A DNA stretch of 64,000 bases from Angiostrongylus vasorum (taxonomy: Eukaryota > Nematoda > Chromadorea > Rhabditida > Metastrongylidae). Positions 22,590-34,599 of the stretch are shown here, one piece after another. Numbering within the stretch: position 1 is the first letter of the stretch; the number at the start of each line of letters is the position of its first letter. The DNA is taken from contig JADANN010000260.1 in assembly GCA_018806985.1 (NCBI GenBank), positions 232,493 through 296,492 of the forward strand, read 5' to 3'. The translations under genes were made by a program, and so were the position numbers. A model generated the notes under the pieces. It ran no database searches, was not told the DNA's origin, and saw nothing but the letters and a program-made list of their open reading frames with translations.

Positions 22590-23150
22590 ATTTAATGCAA
22601 CTATAATTCCCATTATATACTTTTAATGCCTAGTCGTGTAAGTGAGATTTTTCTAGATCTATAGTATTGCTTCCTGTAACATTCAAAAAGTTGAATTCTG
22701 TTGTTATAGCTGTCAAAGTAATGAGATTGAGTAAATGTTGGCAATCAATCAATGGTAGTATGATACGTTACATTTCATATGGTCATTACATAGAGCTCCT
22801 ATCATTTGTAGCAATTCGTCATGGTATTCAATTCATAGACTTCCATGTTTGGTGATGAAGAGGTTATGGGAATTTGGAAGCAAATTCCATTGAAGGATCT
22901 TCATTGGTGATAAGCTTCAGTACAGGGGTAATTAGCTATCGTCGAATATGAACGCACAGGTCAAATCCATACCTCAGATTCACAAATAGTAGGTTCCCTG
23001 AAAATTTATGGGAGATCTCAACCCATATTTTTGAAACAGCTCATCTCACCTCAGAAAACAAACTTTCATAAAAAGGCAGTAAAAACCCAGTAGAACTTAT
23101 ATATTTTTGCCAACGACAAACGTGCTCATTTGTACAGATTGCATGAAATT
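22590..23150. other. 3' flank of the LDL-receptor-repeat gene; no gene
   Basis: The stretch is AT-rich and without a recognisable repeat or open frame. It presumably holds the 3' untranslated region; no clear AATAAA was picked out near the stop. Confidence 0.5.
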
Positions 23151-23800
23151 CTGAACTTCTGGAGACGATGAAGTCGCTGATGGAAGGCAGATTCGGCCTC
23201 AGCTTGGTTTCTGAAGCATTTCTGAAACTGGAAGTTAGCCGAGATGCTTGGGCAGTATGGCAGATAAGGCAGATTCTTAGCCTAGCTCGGTAAATCTTTG
23301 TTGCGGAAGCGGTACAACATCAGACGACTCGTTATCGTGGAAAAGTTGGTCCCCCTTCTGTTACCAGTAAGTGGTACAGCCGTTGGGTTTGTGGAGGCAT
23401 TTAGTCAGTTCGCTAGACATACTTCTTTGCCGTAATCATTTCACTTGATTTCAGGAAGGTGTGGTGAATTAAAGCACCTCTAGATCACCAAACGGTCGGC
23501 ATGGCGTCCTTTTGGTGTAATTTCAGCTTTCTCAAGTGCTACGGAGTTTTATCGCAGTCTTACCACTGAGCCAATCATTAAAAAGTACTGCAGAGGATCC
23601 AATTCTCGTTGCACATCATGATGCCGTCGATAAACATCTTTCAGGTTGCGCAGAATAAACGCCGACGATACCTCATTATAGCGACCTTGATCGCCATTCA
23701 ATTTGTGTCGTAACCAATTTTCAAGCTTCTCCGTCTTCCCAATATTCTTTGAATGTTCGGAAGCAGAAGAGACTCTTATACTGAGCTGTTTTTGCAAGTT
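23150..23800 (-). mobile_element. Decayed mariner transposase relic, copy 1
   Basis: On the minus strand the pieces LRHKLNGDQGRYNEVSSAF, ILRN and, after a frameshift, FIDGIMMCNENWILC follow the mariner order HKL...EVC..LL.RN..., then F.DRIVTCDEKWILYDN. Lower down the sequence aligns with the second copy at 29.07-29.75 kb, for example AGAAATGCTTCAGAAACCAA and GCTGAGGCCGAA. Acceptor- and donor-like sites around the first piece are coincidental. It has no intact frame. Confidence 0.75.
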
Positions 23801-24197
23801 CTTGAGCGGTATTGCGTGGATTTGCTTAGAGCAATGCCTTCAAATGATCATAGTCACTAGCAAAAGGTCGTCCATGACCTCACTCATCTACAAGGTCGAG
23901 TTCCTCTATTACTTTGGCCGCATAACAGTAGAGACAGGTCATGAGTGTACTGATTCAAATTGCTTGCGCTGCACGCGGAGAGAGTTTAAGCTCGTAAAAA
24001 ATGGATTTGTTGAAATAACTGTCTTGACATAAAAGGTGCTAACCTTAAAAAATTTGTCAACAACACAAATTGTAACTTCCAGACCTTGTATAACACAATT
24101 TACATTAAAATTCAACCATACGATGCAAAAGTGCCACAAATAAACTTTGCAAAGATGTTGTACAGCACATCATCCAGGGAGAAAACTATTAGTAAAA

Positions 24198-24475
24198 CAT
24201 AAAAAAAAGATCTCGGCTGTGATCAACCCCTGCGGGATGCGCCATGCATTCCACTTCGTTAAGCATCGTGGGAATTGAATGAATGAATATCTCGCCTTTA
24301 AAATGATTCTCGGCGGCCTGCCGATGTACCGAGTCAGTGCAGCTACATTCCCAGGCAAGTCTAGCACCAATCTGCCGAACCCGGAGGGATGGAAGGTTTG
24401 GTGAGCCTGGAGCGCGGGGGATCGATCCTGTGTGTATTGCAGACCGCCTTCGACCACTGCGCGACACGCTCCACT
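24198..24475 (-). mobile_element. tRNA-derived SINE, copy 2
   Basis: Read on the minus strand it starts near CGTGTCGCGCAGTGGTCGAA, has the B-box-like GGATCGATCC and ends in the AGATCTTTTTTTTATG region. It matches copy 1 through GCCTGCCGATGTACCGAGTC and neighbouring blocks. Confidence 0.8.
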
Positions 24476-24479
24476 TACT

Positions 24480-25130
24480 AAAACTCAGATCCGATATTGA
24501 TTTCCGAACAACATAAAGTTGTTCGGAGAGTATCTGCGAAATCGATCAACGCGTACCACTCTATCTCTGGTGCTATGGGCTACAGTGCAACGTTAGCCTA
24601 TTTATTCCTTTATGACACTGAACGGCTTGATAATATCTGACTTTTGATTAATATTTGAATATTAGTGTTAATAGCTACTTATATACTAATGCTAGTTGCT
24701 TACCTTCGCATTAAGTTTGCAATAGTGAAAACCGGCAATATGGCACCTCCGATGTCTCCCATTACAAAGCAATAAACCTATTCTAAAGAAAATATAGCTC
24801 CAATAGTAAATTTAAAGGACTCCAATAGGGGACTTTGTAGGGAGATGCGGATTGCCGTGCAGTAGACGAGTTCCGATTTCTTTGACGGGCGGTCTGTTCC
24901 CTTCGTTTCTGTGTCTTGTTTATGGGGTCTTCTGTGGAGCAGTAGTTACTTAGTTAGTTAGCGATGTAGTATTTTTGCACTAGGTCACCGCATACCACTT
25001 TTTGAACTGATGTCCGCACGCTTTGAAAGTTCCCAGTTCTTCCCGTCAGTGTGCTCCAGTTTCTGCCGTTTTTTTGCTATATTTCCTCGCATTATACTAT
25101 TTATTCTTTGACACTCTTGGTTATAGAAGG
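24480..25130. other. Upstream region of the ATP synthase b gene
   Basis: There is no open frame or repeat of note. It should contain the promoter, but no motif can be assigned by eye. Confidence 0.4.
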
Positions 25131-25140
25131 GAAATTTCAG
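25131..25140 (+). promoter_or_regulatory. Candidate spliced-leader acceptor
   Basis: GAAATTTCAG lies five bases before the ATG at 25146. A strong acceptor with no upstream coding exon is the usual sign of nematode spliced-leader addition. Confidence 0.65.
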
Positions 25141-25145
25141 GGAGA

Positions 25146-28100
25146 ATGTCCTTGAGCCGCATCCTGCCTGTGGGAAAAAGCTCTCGGTTTGGTGTCTTTC
25201 AACTACGTAGCGCTCACCATACCGTCCGTAAGTTTTTATTGTCCTTCCTTAATTTATATGGGCCATTTTCACAGTAGATTTTTGTATTTCGGCGTATAAG
25301 CAAGTTTCCTAGAGGCGGGATCTGATCGTCATGTTGGAACGAGGCCTGAAGAGCTTGACAACCCATCGTTCTTTCAGAAGATTGTTTTACGTTTTAAAGG
25401 TGATGTTTCAGACAAGCTGAAAATCATTTCAGTCTCATTAAAAAATTGCTGAAATGCATATTTTCAGGAATCCCCCTTGAAAGGCGAGCTCCATCCGCCA
25501 AAATCGATCTTTTCTGATTGTGGGAAGGAATGGTTTGCCCCAAGGCCACTTCCAGAAGTACCAAAGGATTATAAAGAGCATCCTGATAGGGACTTGGTTC
25601 ACTATCCTTATCCGAGTCGACCTATGTATCCACCAAAAACTCGTCTTTTGATGATGCCAGACTCGTGGTTTACTCCGTTTCACAAAGTAACTGGTGTATC
25701 AGGTATTTGCTTCATTGCCTTTATTCGTCATTCACTGAATCAGTTTTACTCGTTATATTTTTTCTTTCTCGACATTTAATTACAGGGCCATACTTATTCT
25801 TTGGTGGTTTTTTCGCATTCCTTGTCAATAAGGAACTGTGGGTGTACGAGGAGCAGGGACATATGATCGTTGGTTGGATACTGTTCTATCTTTTGCTGTC
25901 AAGAACTATTGGGTGTGAGTTGGTTTGTCTTACATTTCATTTTCTTCCAAATTAAAATTGAATTTCCATCTCATGATTCATTCGATATTGCTTTATTTCG
26001 AAACCTAGTGCGCAGATTATCCATTGGTCTGCATCTCTTGTTTCTTCGGAAATTAGTGTCTGCTTCCAACCTTTGCTTCCAAAGTGGCATATTTTCAACT
26101 CAGAATAAACTAAACTGTTTTAATTCATAGCCATCAGTGGTACTCAGTAGACGAAAGTACCAGCAAATATGCTTGATGAGGCGGTTTCTTAGTGCAGCTC
26201 GTTCAGTCTTTGCAGCGTCGGCAGTGCAGTGTGTGATTACGGGTTGTTATGGAGAAGGATCATTCAATACGTACGACATCCATTCGTCGAGAATCTTCCT
26301 CTTCGCATTTTCTTTTTTTTTGGTACTCCGAAATAGTTACTTGGATACTTCGATGGCCCATACTCACTGATAGTGCGGGCTGCAGCATAATTTCCACTTT
26401 TTCGGAGAGTTGATAGTTTAGCCGTTGTGGTTCCCTGGAGTCCCGAGGTCAGCCTAGCCAAACTCTGCCCCAGGTCCTTACCACCACAGGCTGTCGCCCC
26501 CCTTGTCGATCAAAGGGAGATGCTTGGCTTCCTGATGGCAACGCCGGACTCCTCAGCTTGGAGACCCTGCTGAGGAGATGGATCACCTCGATGTGCATCG
26601 CAGCTACACGCCCATCTCTCAGCCACGATGAGGCGGTAAACTGTTGGAATGCTCCGGAATAGTTAGGATACTTGAACCATATTTTGTAATTGCTCGAAAT
26701 GTTTTGCGTGTATTTGTTCCCACAACAACATTAAATTGCGTCGTAAGTAGCATAAGGACATACGCGGCTTTCCTTATCTTCAACAACGATTTCTCCGCCT
26801 CGATTCCAAACCAACATCACAATGCGCATTCGTCAACACTTGCTTGGTCCATACCCATTAATATTTCGAGCACTCTCGCTGCATTACCTCGATTTTAATT
26901 CGTAGAAGTGCATTTATCAAAATTCCTGTTTTGTCGTTTGAATTTCTGACCTATTAACCCCGTGGTCGGAATCACCCTGCAGTATACGCGGGATCAGTCC
27001 CCGCACCCGGGGCTCACAAAGCCTTCCTTCTCTCCAGCGTCGACAAATTTGTAGCACACATGTCTGGGAGGAAAGCAGCACTGGCTCAATACATTGTTAG
27101 GCCACTGCGAGTCATTGTAAAGGCCAGATTTGCATTGGATCACCTCCAAACGATGCTTAGTGAAGTCGATTGCATGGCGCATCCCTCAGTGGTTGATCAG
27201 CGCAGAGAGTTTTTTCCGTTTTTAAACCTCTGAATTTTTTTCGCTAGCGCAACTCTTACTGTAATTCGATTTTGCAGAGCGAAAGTACATAAATTTAGCA
27301 TCGCAGTGGTACACGAAAGCACAGGATTTGATGGAGAGAAATCATTGCTAAAATGTATACATGAGTAATTAGACTGTAAATGGGGCGTTAGTTGTTATTT
27401 CCGCAGTTTATTCTTCATTTTTATACTTCACTTTTTCATTCATCAAATCTTTTTTTGTGTTGAGCAATGTTTTTATTGAAAATAGTCTTTAGAGTGGCGA
27501 TAGATATGGTTTCTATTTAAGAATACGCCATCGAATTTCTAGAGATCTTCCGGGCTGGTTAGTGTTCGATTTCGAACCGTTCGAACTTTCTATAAGAATG
27601 TAGTTCTTCTCAAAACCGATTAGGTGGTGACGCTGAAAAACGATGGTTCATATTAGTCTTCGTACATAATTCAATCCCATCGCTGATGTCGATGGATTCT
27701 AGACAAGCTTGATAATTGGCTTTACGGAGTGTACCAAAATCGTATGAACTACTATAGAGGACTGATTGCTGATGACCTCAAGGACGCTGTTGAGTTCCGA
27801 AAGGTAGGCTGGGACCTATTTTACGCGGTTCTCATTTTTTTATTATGTTTTGTGTACCTATAATTGGGTCGTGATTGTTTTTTAGACTTCGTCTGCTGAG
27901 ACGGAATCGCTTAAAGCTGTTAAAGAATCCTTCCCGGTGATCATGAAAGAGAATATGCAGTTGCAACTTGAGGCCACTTACAGGTAAGATGCTCCACATA
28001 ATTTCTTCATTGATGGTATTTTTCAACATATTTTTCTGACTTCACATCGGAGTGTGTCATCTGAGGAACCAGGCGACTTAGATATCTGACTAGTTCTGTA

Positions 28101-30390
28101 TCGTTAACAGCATTTTTTATATCTATTTGTGCTAGTTTTGTCAAACTAGTTTTATCACGATTAGAAATGCTGTCATTATTCACTTGCTAGGACCCAAGAA
28201 TACATGTGTTACTGGTCTGAACTTAAAATGTGTATTCTATCTCCATCGTTAAAAAAACGATTATGGCAGTGGATATGTCGTCTTTGCCACTTAGTTTCAA
28301 AGTTCCAAAAAAGTTTGTCCAAGGAACTTGGCTTTTTATACTTGTTGGATTTTTTGTCTTGACTCATGCATGATTCGTAGTTGATTAAAGTTCAAGCATA
28401 ATTCAGTCAATGATAGGAAAGTATACGGTCGAGTGTATTTCTAAAGGTGTGCTAAAATAATTACTGTTTTGTAATTTAGGGCTGGCTTCGTAATATAGCA
28501 AATCTAATCTAATTTAATCTAATCTTGAAATTCTAATACTAGTCCATTCTTAATTTAATGGCAATCTTGAAACATATTAAACGATACGTATTGGTTCCAA
28601 CGGCCGCATGTGGCAGCTTGGAACTAACACACCTCATGCTATCGTAAATATTCCAAGGCGTTAAACCTTGGTTTTCTGCAACCCAAGGGACAGTTTTTTC
28701 TTCCGACGATTTTTGCATTTCGAAGCTATTCATCAGCAAGGATTTCGTCCAACGGAACACAACACTGTTCTTGAATGTGTGGTTGTTGCTGTGCTTCTGC
28801 AAAAGATTTTCAAACGTTTAAATTTCGTTTCATCTGCCTAAGAACCTCATTTTATGACCAAAAAACAACAATAATGTTTCGCAGAAACCCCACATACCAT
28901 TGGGACGATCGGGCGGAGCTTGCTCAATAACTGTGTTAAGGTTCCATGTTAGTGTAGTAGAAATGAATTTATAGATTTAAGCATTGCTTGTTACGTCACG
29001 GCAGGTTTCGATCATTTTAATCTGTCTACACTCCGCATTATTAGTTACCCTTGTTCTTATGCTGCTGTAGGATATTTCATCCTGTTTTGAAGCTCGGAAG
29101 AAGATGACGCACAAATTGAATGACAATCAGAGAAGTCGTCGTTGTGAAGTATTGTCGGCTATTCTTCTGCGCAACAGGAACGAGCTGTTTCTCGTCCTCT
29201 TTGTAAATTGCGTCGAGAAATGGGTCCTCACTAACGCAGCGGTGAGTGGCTCAGTGCTTGGACAACAGTGAAACTCTGTAGCACTTCGGAAAACCAAAAT
29301 TGTTACAAAAGAGGGCCGTGGTGACCGACTGTTGGTCTGCTTCTGGTTTAATGGACCAGAACTTATCGAATCGGACTAGCCGTTCACGGCAGGGAAGTAC
29401 GTTGAGCAATTCGACAACATGCACGAAAAATCTCATCTGCACCTCGCATAGACTAGAAGGAAGAGGGCAGTCCTCCACTATACTACGTGGCAGCGAGTCG
29501 CAGTACGAAGGCTGGAAAAGTTGCGCGTGCCGAGATACGAAACTGTGCCTCATATACCATAGCTTGGCAAACCTCTTACCTAACTTGCACTCCAAGAAGT
29601 GCTTCAGAAACTGCTGAGGCCGAAATTGCTTTCGGCAACGACGACTATAAAAGTTTAGGTTTTTATACAGTTGGTACATACAAACTTGTTTCCGACTGGC
29701 AAAAATGTATGAATTTCAAAGTTTTTGTTTTTACTAATAAAGTTTTTTGTTGACCGAGATATTCCACTTTGGAAATATGGCTTGGAAACGGACACTAATT
29801 TCCGGAGCACATAATGAATTCATATGTGTATGTGATTCTAGATGTGTTCAAATTACAATCTTTTTTAATTGACGTGGAAAATTTCAGGGTTTTACTCTCA
29901 TATTTGCTCGATGTAGTTAGTCTTGTTTGTATCATAGCGATAACGTTCATTCAGTAGTTTCTCAAATTAACAGGCTATTCTCAGAAAGAATGTACAAAGC
30001 GTGGCGACCGAACTAAGGCGTCGTCTTGATTACCTCATGGAGACGGAGGAGACCAAAAGACGTTTCGAGAGAGAACAGATGCTAAGATTTATTAGCGATG
30101 GTGTAAGTTCAACTGTGACTGTTCTGTGCGTGAATGTTATATTTTCACTACATTTATGGGGTAACTTTTGCTTGGTGTTTGAAGCATATAAGTAGACGTT
30201 TGTTCAGAAATTTATTCTGTTTGGAAGAGGATAAGCAAGCATTTTCGTCGAAATACGCTCCATTTCTTCAGTTTTTCTTGCTGACTTGTTCCCATTTAAG
30301 GTGGAACAGCAAGCATCCGAGAGATCTTTCAAAGATCAGTACCTTCAGAATGCAATCCAGACATTGAAAGGCCTTAAAGTTGAGGTCTAA
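25146..30390 (+). CDS. asb: Mitochondrial ATP synthase F0 subunit b
   Basis: Subunit b is the peripheral stalk of F1F0-ATP synthase in the inner mitochondrial membrane. Eight exons join: 25146-25227, 25313-25399, 25468-25702, 25786-25914, 27703-27803, 27886-27983, 29985-30102, 30301-30390 (TAA). The product is about 312 residues, normal for nematode ASB-1/ASB-2. It starts with a basic, serine-rich presequence (MSLSRILPVGKSSRFG), then NPSFFQKIVLRFKG, then a proline-rich part leading to PDSWFTPFHKVTGVSGPY. A hydrophobic hairpin follows (FFGGFFAFLVNKELWV, GWILFYLLLS), then a long charged helical stalk ending LQNAIQTLKGLKVEV. Exon three is one base out of phase with exon two; five Cs at 25472-25476 look like one too many, or a weak alternative donor at 25404/25405 restores phase. 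Intron four holds a Family C element and a SINE; intron six holds a mariner relic. It converges on the receptor gene. Confidence 0.95.
26330..26646 (-). mobile_element. Family C short element, copy 2
   Basis: Inserted in intron four of the ATP synthase b gene. On the plus strand it begins with the inverse of the tail, TTACTTGGATACTTCGATGG, and ends GATGAGGCGGTAAACTGTTG. It is truncated internally relative to other copies. Confidence 0.75.
26958..27222 (+). mobile_element. tRNA-derived SINE, copy 3
   Basis: Located in intron four of the ATP synthase b gene. It keeps the GTGGTCGGA part of the A box and the 3' end CCCTCAGTGGTTGATCAGCG. The 5' end is eroded and the B-box region is GCGGGATCAGTCC. 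Confidence 0.75.
29060..29755 (+). mobile_element. Decayed mariner transposase relic, copy 2
   Basis: This relic lies in intron six of the ATP synthase b gene. The plus strand reads KKMTHKLNDNQRSRRCEVL, LRNRNELFLVLFVNCVEKWV, then VTDCWSASGL. After frame changes it ends SLGFYTVGTYKLVSDWQKC. These match, in order, the mariner motifs HKL...R..VC, LLSRNKNEPFLDRIVTCDEKW, V.VWWSA.GLI and the C-terminal FY..GI.KLV.RWQKC. The catalytic domain is broken by stops, so it is inactive. The 142-codon minus-strand frame over 29251-29679 is a shadow of this element. Confidence 0.82.
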
Positions 30391-30493
30391 AGAGTTTCAT
30401 GAAGGTCCACTTAGATCCATGAATATTTAGTTGCAATCGATAATCGTTACAGCCTAATACGCCGTTTTTAAGGTCTATAGGTAGACGGCTGAG

Positions 30494-30499
30494 AATAAA
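30494..30499 (+). terminator. Polyadenylation signal of the ATP synthase b gene
   Basis: AATAAA lies about 104 bases after the stop codon. Confidence 0.6.
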
Positions 30500-30576
30500 G
30501 TAGATTTCTATGTTTGTTTTCTTTCTCATCTACTCATGTGTTAGGCCACTGATGTGATACAATATGAGAATAAGAT

Positions 30577-30587
30577 TTTATTTTATT
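30577..30587 (-). terminator. Polyadenylation signals of the neuropeptide receptor gene
   Basis: Two overlapping AATAAA hexamers on the minus strand lie about 230 bases after the receptor stop codon, in the gap between the two convergent genes. Confidence 0.5.
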
Positions 30588-30815
30588 ACAGACTATTACA
30601 GACTAAGTTCACTTTGCGCCTTTTTAGTTGGTTAATAATAACACCATACAGAAGATCGTGTGGAGAAATTCTCAAGATAGGAAAAACTAAAATAAAAAGA
30701 TGAGGGTTTTTCACAATACAGTTTGAAGTGACGGGAATGGTAGATATGGAGATGCACATTTGAGTGAAATAAGGCGTTCTACTGGGATTTAGATCGAGAA
30801 CAACATGCGTTGACA

Positions 30816-33800
30816 TCACATCCGAGCCATTGAGTCGTAGTCACCACCGCGTTTTAGCAACATTTGGTGCAGGAGCTGAGTGAATGCCGTTCGAAACCTG
30901 GTCGACATGAGGTTGTAGAATATCGGATTTAATGTCGCAGAGATGTATTGCAGTAAGCCTGAACTAAAAAATTCTGGATTCACTGGATCGAGATCTCGAG
31001 ACCACAATCCTAGGAACACATAGTTATCTGTAAGGCGCGTTGTAGGAGTGGGGCTATCCATTTTCCATTATCACAGTCATCGTTTTAGATTTAAAAGGTT
31101 TACCTGTAATGGGATAGAGTAGCAAGCAAAATATGGAGCTGTCGCATTGTTGTTTTGTGTACTGTACTACCAATCGTTCTATATGGTACGGTAGATAGCA
31201 GATAAAAAATACGGCTGTGACAGTGACGAGCATCATAATAACCATTCTTTGTGCTTGTTGACTCTTTGATGGCGCGTCGTTTTTTGTGTGCACATATAGT
31301 ATGCTCGGCTGTGACGAGTCGGTACTGTTAGTAGTACCGATTGGGACGTGAACTCTTGATGTTGTTGACATTTCGCTGAGTGTTGCTGAGAAAATGCCGA
31401 ACAACATGCAAAACTGTTTGTAATTCCAGCAATTTAAATAGGCAACATACCTAAGATTCTAACGTAACAGTAAACGATGAATATCAATGGCATCACGAAG
31501 GTAACAACCATTGTTAACTATAATGATTGGAGCTGTTAGTAAACGAAGATGGAGACAAGCGTTGTTGGTGAAACGAAAGTGAATTAAAAACAAGCAAACC
31601 TCGAATGGGTAGCGGAATGGTACGTTTTGACTAGTTACGTAGTCACATCTTCCTCGTTCACTATTCAGTTGCCTGTTATAGCCGCAGAAATCTGGCACGA
31701 CACGTTTGAACTGAATCGTTTCGCTATGACATCTATTTAAATATGCATAAAGGAATATTAATAAGAAATTAGTAATAACTCGCGGGAACAACATTAGATT
31801 GACATCGCCATTGAACAACAAGTTGTTATGTTCTAACGAGCTGTTCTCGAAAATCTGATATGAAGTTGTTAGGTCATCGTTTACTTCACAATCACAGACG
31901 TTTCAACGCGTTACTCCACTTTTTCTCAGAGCATTAGCTCTGTTGTCCATGCGTGTCGTTCCGTGTGGATTCTGCACAAATGGTTTCACAACTAAGCAAC
32001 AGAAGGAGAGCATTGAAGAATTAGAAGCTCGTCGAAATGTTACACATTATGAACAAAACACTTTCTCAACGTTTCATGACATTTCCTAACAAAAACGACC
32101 TCGTAAAAGTATAACCAGGGAGTTTGTTTTCCCTAGAAAACGCAAACCATATTGGGTGATTGCTGATGGCACCATTACGTAGAAAACTGGCTGAGAGAAA
32201 GACAAAGCAACGGTCTAAGTGGTGCAGTGGGTAATATATGAGCCGCCGGAAAGCGTAGTTGCGGGTTTTATCCGGCATGGGTCTTGCAAATATCTCAGCC
32301 GTCATTGTGACTGTATTTCACTTCACACCCTGGCATGAGAAATAATAATACGCATTAAGAGAAGGTTAGCATTGAACATTATATTGTTGGTTTTTATATC
32401 AGCCAGTTGAGCTGTTTAGAAGTCACCATTAAGCGCTCACCTGAAGTCCTATGTATAGCGACGGAAAAAAAGCGAGCAACCAAATTATATAAATAAAGTT
32501 GACCACTCTAAAAAAAATCGGCATTAGACTTCCTCATTGTGAATTTTTTCGGTATTCTTATCGTTTAAAGCACAAGATTCAAATTGATTCCAATTATGAT
32601 TGGTTCGTTCATACAAGGGGTCTTCTTTAAAAGGCTTTAATATTATTCTAGTTTTCTTCCATGGTGGTTGTCTGCCATCTGTACAACCTGCAATACATTC
32701 TCACGGCTTCTTCATTGATTTCAACGAATGCCAATGAAGTTCCTCCAATCGCTCTAATTGCAGAATTCTGCTCAGTAGTGAGAGGGATGTCCCTCCGTAG
32801 CGGGAAAGTAAAGAGCATCATGTTTCGCTTCTGGAAGAATTCTATCACCTTTTCTGAACGACTTGTCAAAGCTGTTAAATAATACATGACGGACTTCTTT
32901 GACAGTTCGATGTCGCCGCACTCGCTCGGCTATCCGTTAGCACATCCAACTGACATTACAGGTGCTTGCTAGTCATTAGTCTGTTGCTTCGTTTCCATCC
33001 AAGAACATTTTTTTATGAGGGCATCGCACCACAATATGACGTCTATCTTATAACTCGAGTAATCGGAAACCAATGAGCAGCAACACGGAAACGAAGCAGA
33101 ATTTTCAGGTCAGGAACATTCGAGTCAGCTGATGGTCAACTTGAGAATACAGACGATATTGAGAAAGAAAAAACTAATGTGTACAGTGAAAATACTGACC
33201 TTCGCTTATCGAATATCGAGCGGTGACTGAACGGATAACAAATAGCTATGAAACGTTCAGCTGTCAATGAAACGATAGTAAGTATAGAAGCAAATGTAAA
33301 CAACGATATTGAAGTACCTGTAGAGAAAACAACTGTTGTAGAATTTTTCTGTTAATCCTTCTAAATCCTTCTTCACTTTTGTTTTTTTCTTTTTTTCCTT
33401 GCTCTTCTTCTTTCTCTTGCATAAGATGAGTCCATCCATATGAACATATTTTCATGGTATGAAAATGAAAAAAAACGACAACGTGTAAGTCTCACTTACT
33501 CATCAGGGCACAGTACCCGATAATATCAGGTGGTCGGTTTTTTCTCCAAATATGAAACAAATCAAACGGCACACCAACAACAATCAAGCAAAGGTCCGAA
33601 ATAGCAAGTGACGCAAGAAAGTAGTTGGTATGTGAATGAAGTGAGGTAGTCTGAAGATGTGCGAAAAACTCGCAATTCTTTAACGACATCACATTCATCG
33701 ATCCCATGGAACTCTTTATAGAAAGCAGTTGTACTGATTAGAATTTTTTTTTAAATAAGCACTTGACTAGGAACTACTTCTTAAACTTTTGCACTTCTTA

Positions 33801-34540
33801 CAAATCTTCGAGTATTTTCTGCTTGCTGAGGTTGAGTCCTCTCCTTCGGACGTATGGTTCATCATTCTCCAACAGTGGTGACTACTGTCGGGTGACACTT
33901 TAGAAGAAGCTATTTTTCTAACTCAAGTTACGATAAAGCAAAAATAATACATCGTGACGAAACTGTAAAAAAAATGCGGGAAAACTTTTATTTTTATTCT
34001 CTGCTTTCAGAGCTCTGTTCTTTACATAGAATGTCTCGTGCTTAGAGAGCATTAAGATAATCCAACATGAATTTTTCTCTATGTAGTTGTAAGGGCAAAA
34101 AAATAAGGCTTGAAAGTAGCACATAGTGATTATTGAGAGAAAAAACCACTAAAAATTGAAAGCCATTTAGGACTTTTCCGTTGAAACGTCCACTCTTGAA
34201 AAACCACTTCAGATATGAGAAAATTGATTCCGATGAAAATATGAGGAACGATACAACAAGTATGGACGATTTGATGAATTGTAATTTTTCTTCTGATAAA
34301 TCATTTTCAGTGATAAACGATTTCGACATACCTGCAAAGATTTAATGAATCAACTAACCTTGTAAATAACAAGTACAGTGAGCATGTTTCCAACGAGACC
34401 AATACATCCAACGACAACGAAGAGAAATGACAATAGTAGTTTTATGGTATATGGAATGAGATTGTCACTGAATAAGAACGATATTATATTAGACTCGATA
34501 GTTTTAACAGAATTCGTTTTTTCTCCTTTTCCATGTGAAA
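30816..34540 (-). CDS. nmur: Neuropeptide G-protein-coupled receptor, neuromedin-U/pyrokinin type
   Basis: A rhodopsin-class receptor of the plasma membrane. Exons on the minus strand: about 34540-34359, 33650-33500, 33317-33200, 32507-32441, 31710-31600, 31517-31451, 31385-31104, 30958-30816 (TGA). All phases match (0,1,2,0,0,1,1). Helix 1 is LLSFLFVVVGCIGLVGNML; helix 2 has NYFLASLAISDLCLI; helix 3 ends ASILTIVSLTAERFIAICYP, with ERF in place of D/ERY; helix 4 is VNFIYIIWLLAFFPSLYIGL; loop 2 has CGYN and CDYV; helix 5 is MVVTFVMPLIFIVYCYV. Helix 6 has AVFFICYLPYHIERLV, with CYLP where CWLP is usual. Helix 7 has the NPIFYNLMS motif. The TNYFLASLAISDL and ASILTIVSLTAERFIAI pattern points to neuromedin-U-like receptors. 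The start codon is unresolved: no ATG precedes helix 1 in frame, so a short 5' exon is missing. Confidence 0.92.
32130..32375. mobile_element. Fold-back MITE (Family B), partial copy 5
   Basis: It lies between the helix 4 and helix 5 exons of the receptor gene. It contains GGGTGATTGCTGATGG, TTGCAAATATCTCAGCCGTC and a GAGAAGGTTAGCATTGAAC end. It is well eroded. Confidence 0.55.
32648..32887 (-). other. Unexplained open frame inside a receptor intron
   Basis: About 80 codons are open on the minus strand, with balanced composition (FTFPLRRDIPLTTEQNSAI, GTSLAFVEINEEAVRMYC) and a TAG stop. It lies in the intron between the helix 3 and helix 4 exons and cannot be part of the receptor. It may be a relic of an inserted gene or transposon. 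No family is recognised. Confidence 0.3.
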
Positions 34541-34599
34541 TTTGCAAAAATGATTTTTTTTATCGATCAGTAGTCTGTGAGACGTAACGACGGATCAAA

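Noticed and set aside
23549..23797. Apparent exon with acceptor and GTAAGA donor on the minus strand
   Set aside because: It aligns with a mariner transposase relic at 29.1 kb and with mariner motifs; the splice-like sites are chance.
29251..29679. 142-codon minus-strand open frame
   Set aside because: It is antisense to the mariner relic and has no motif of its own.
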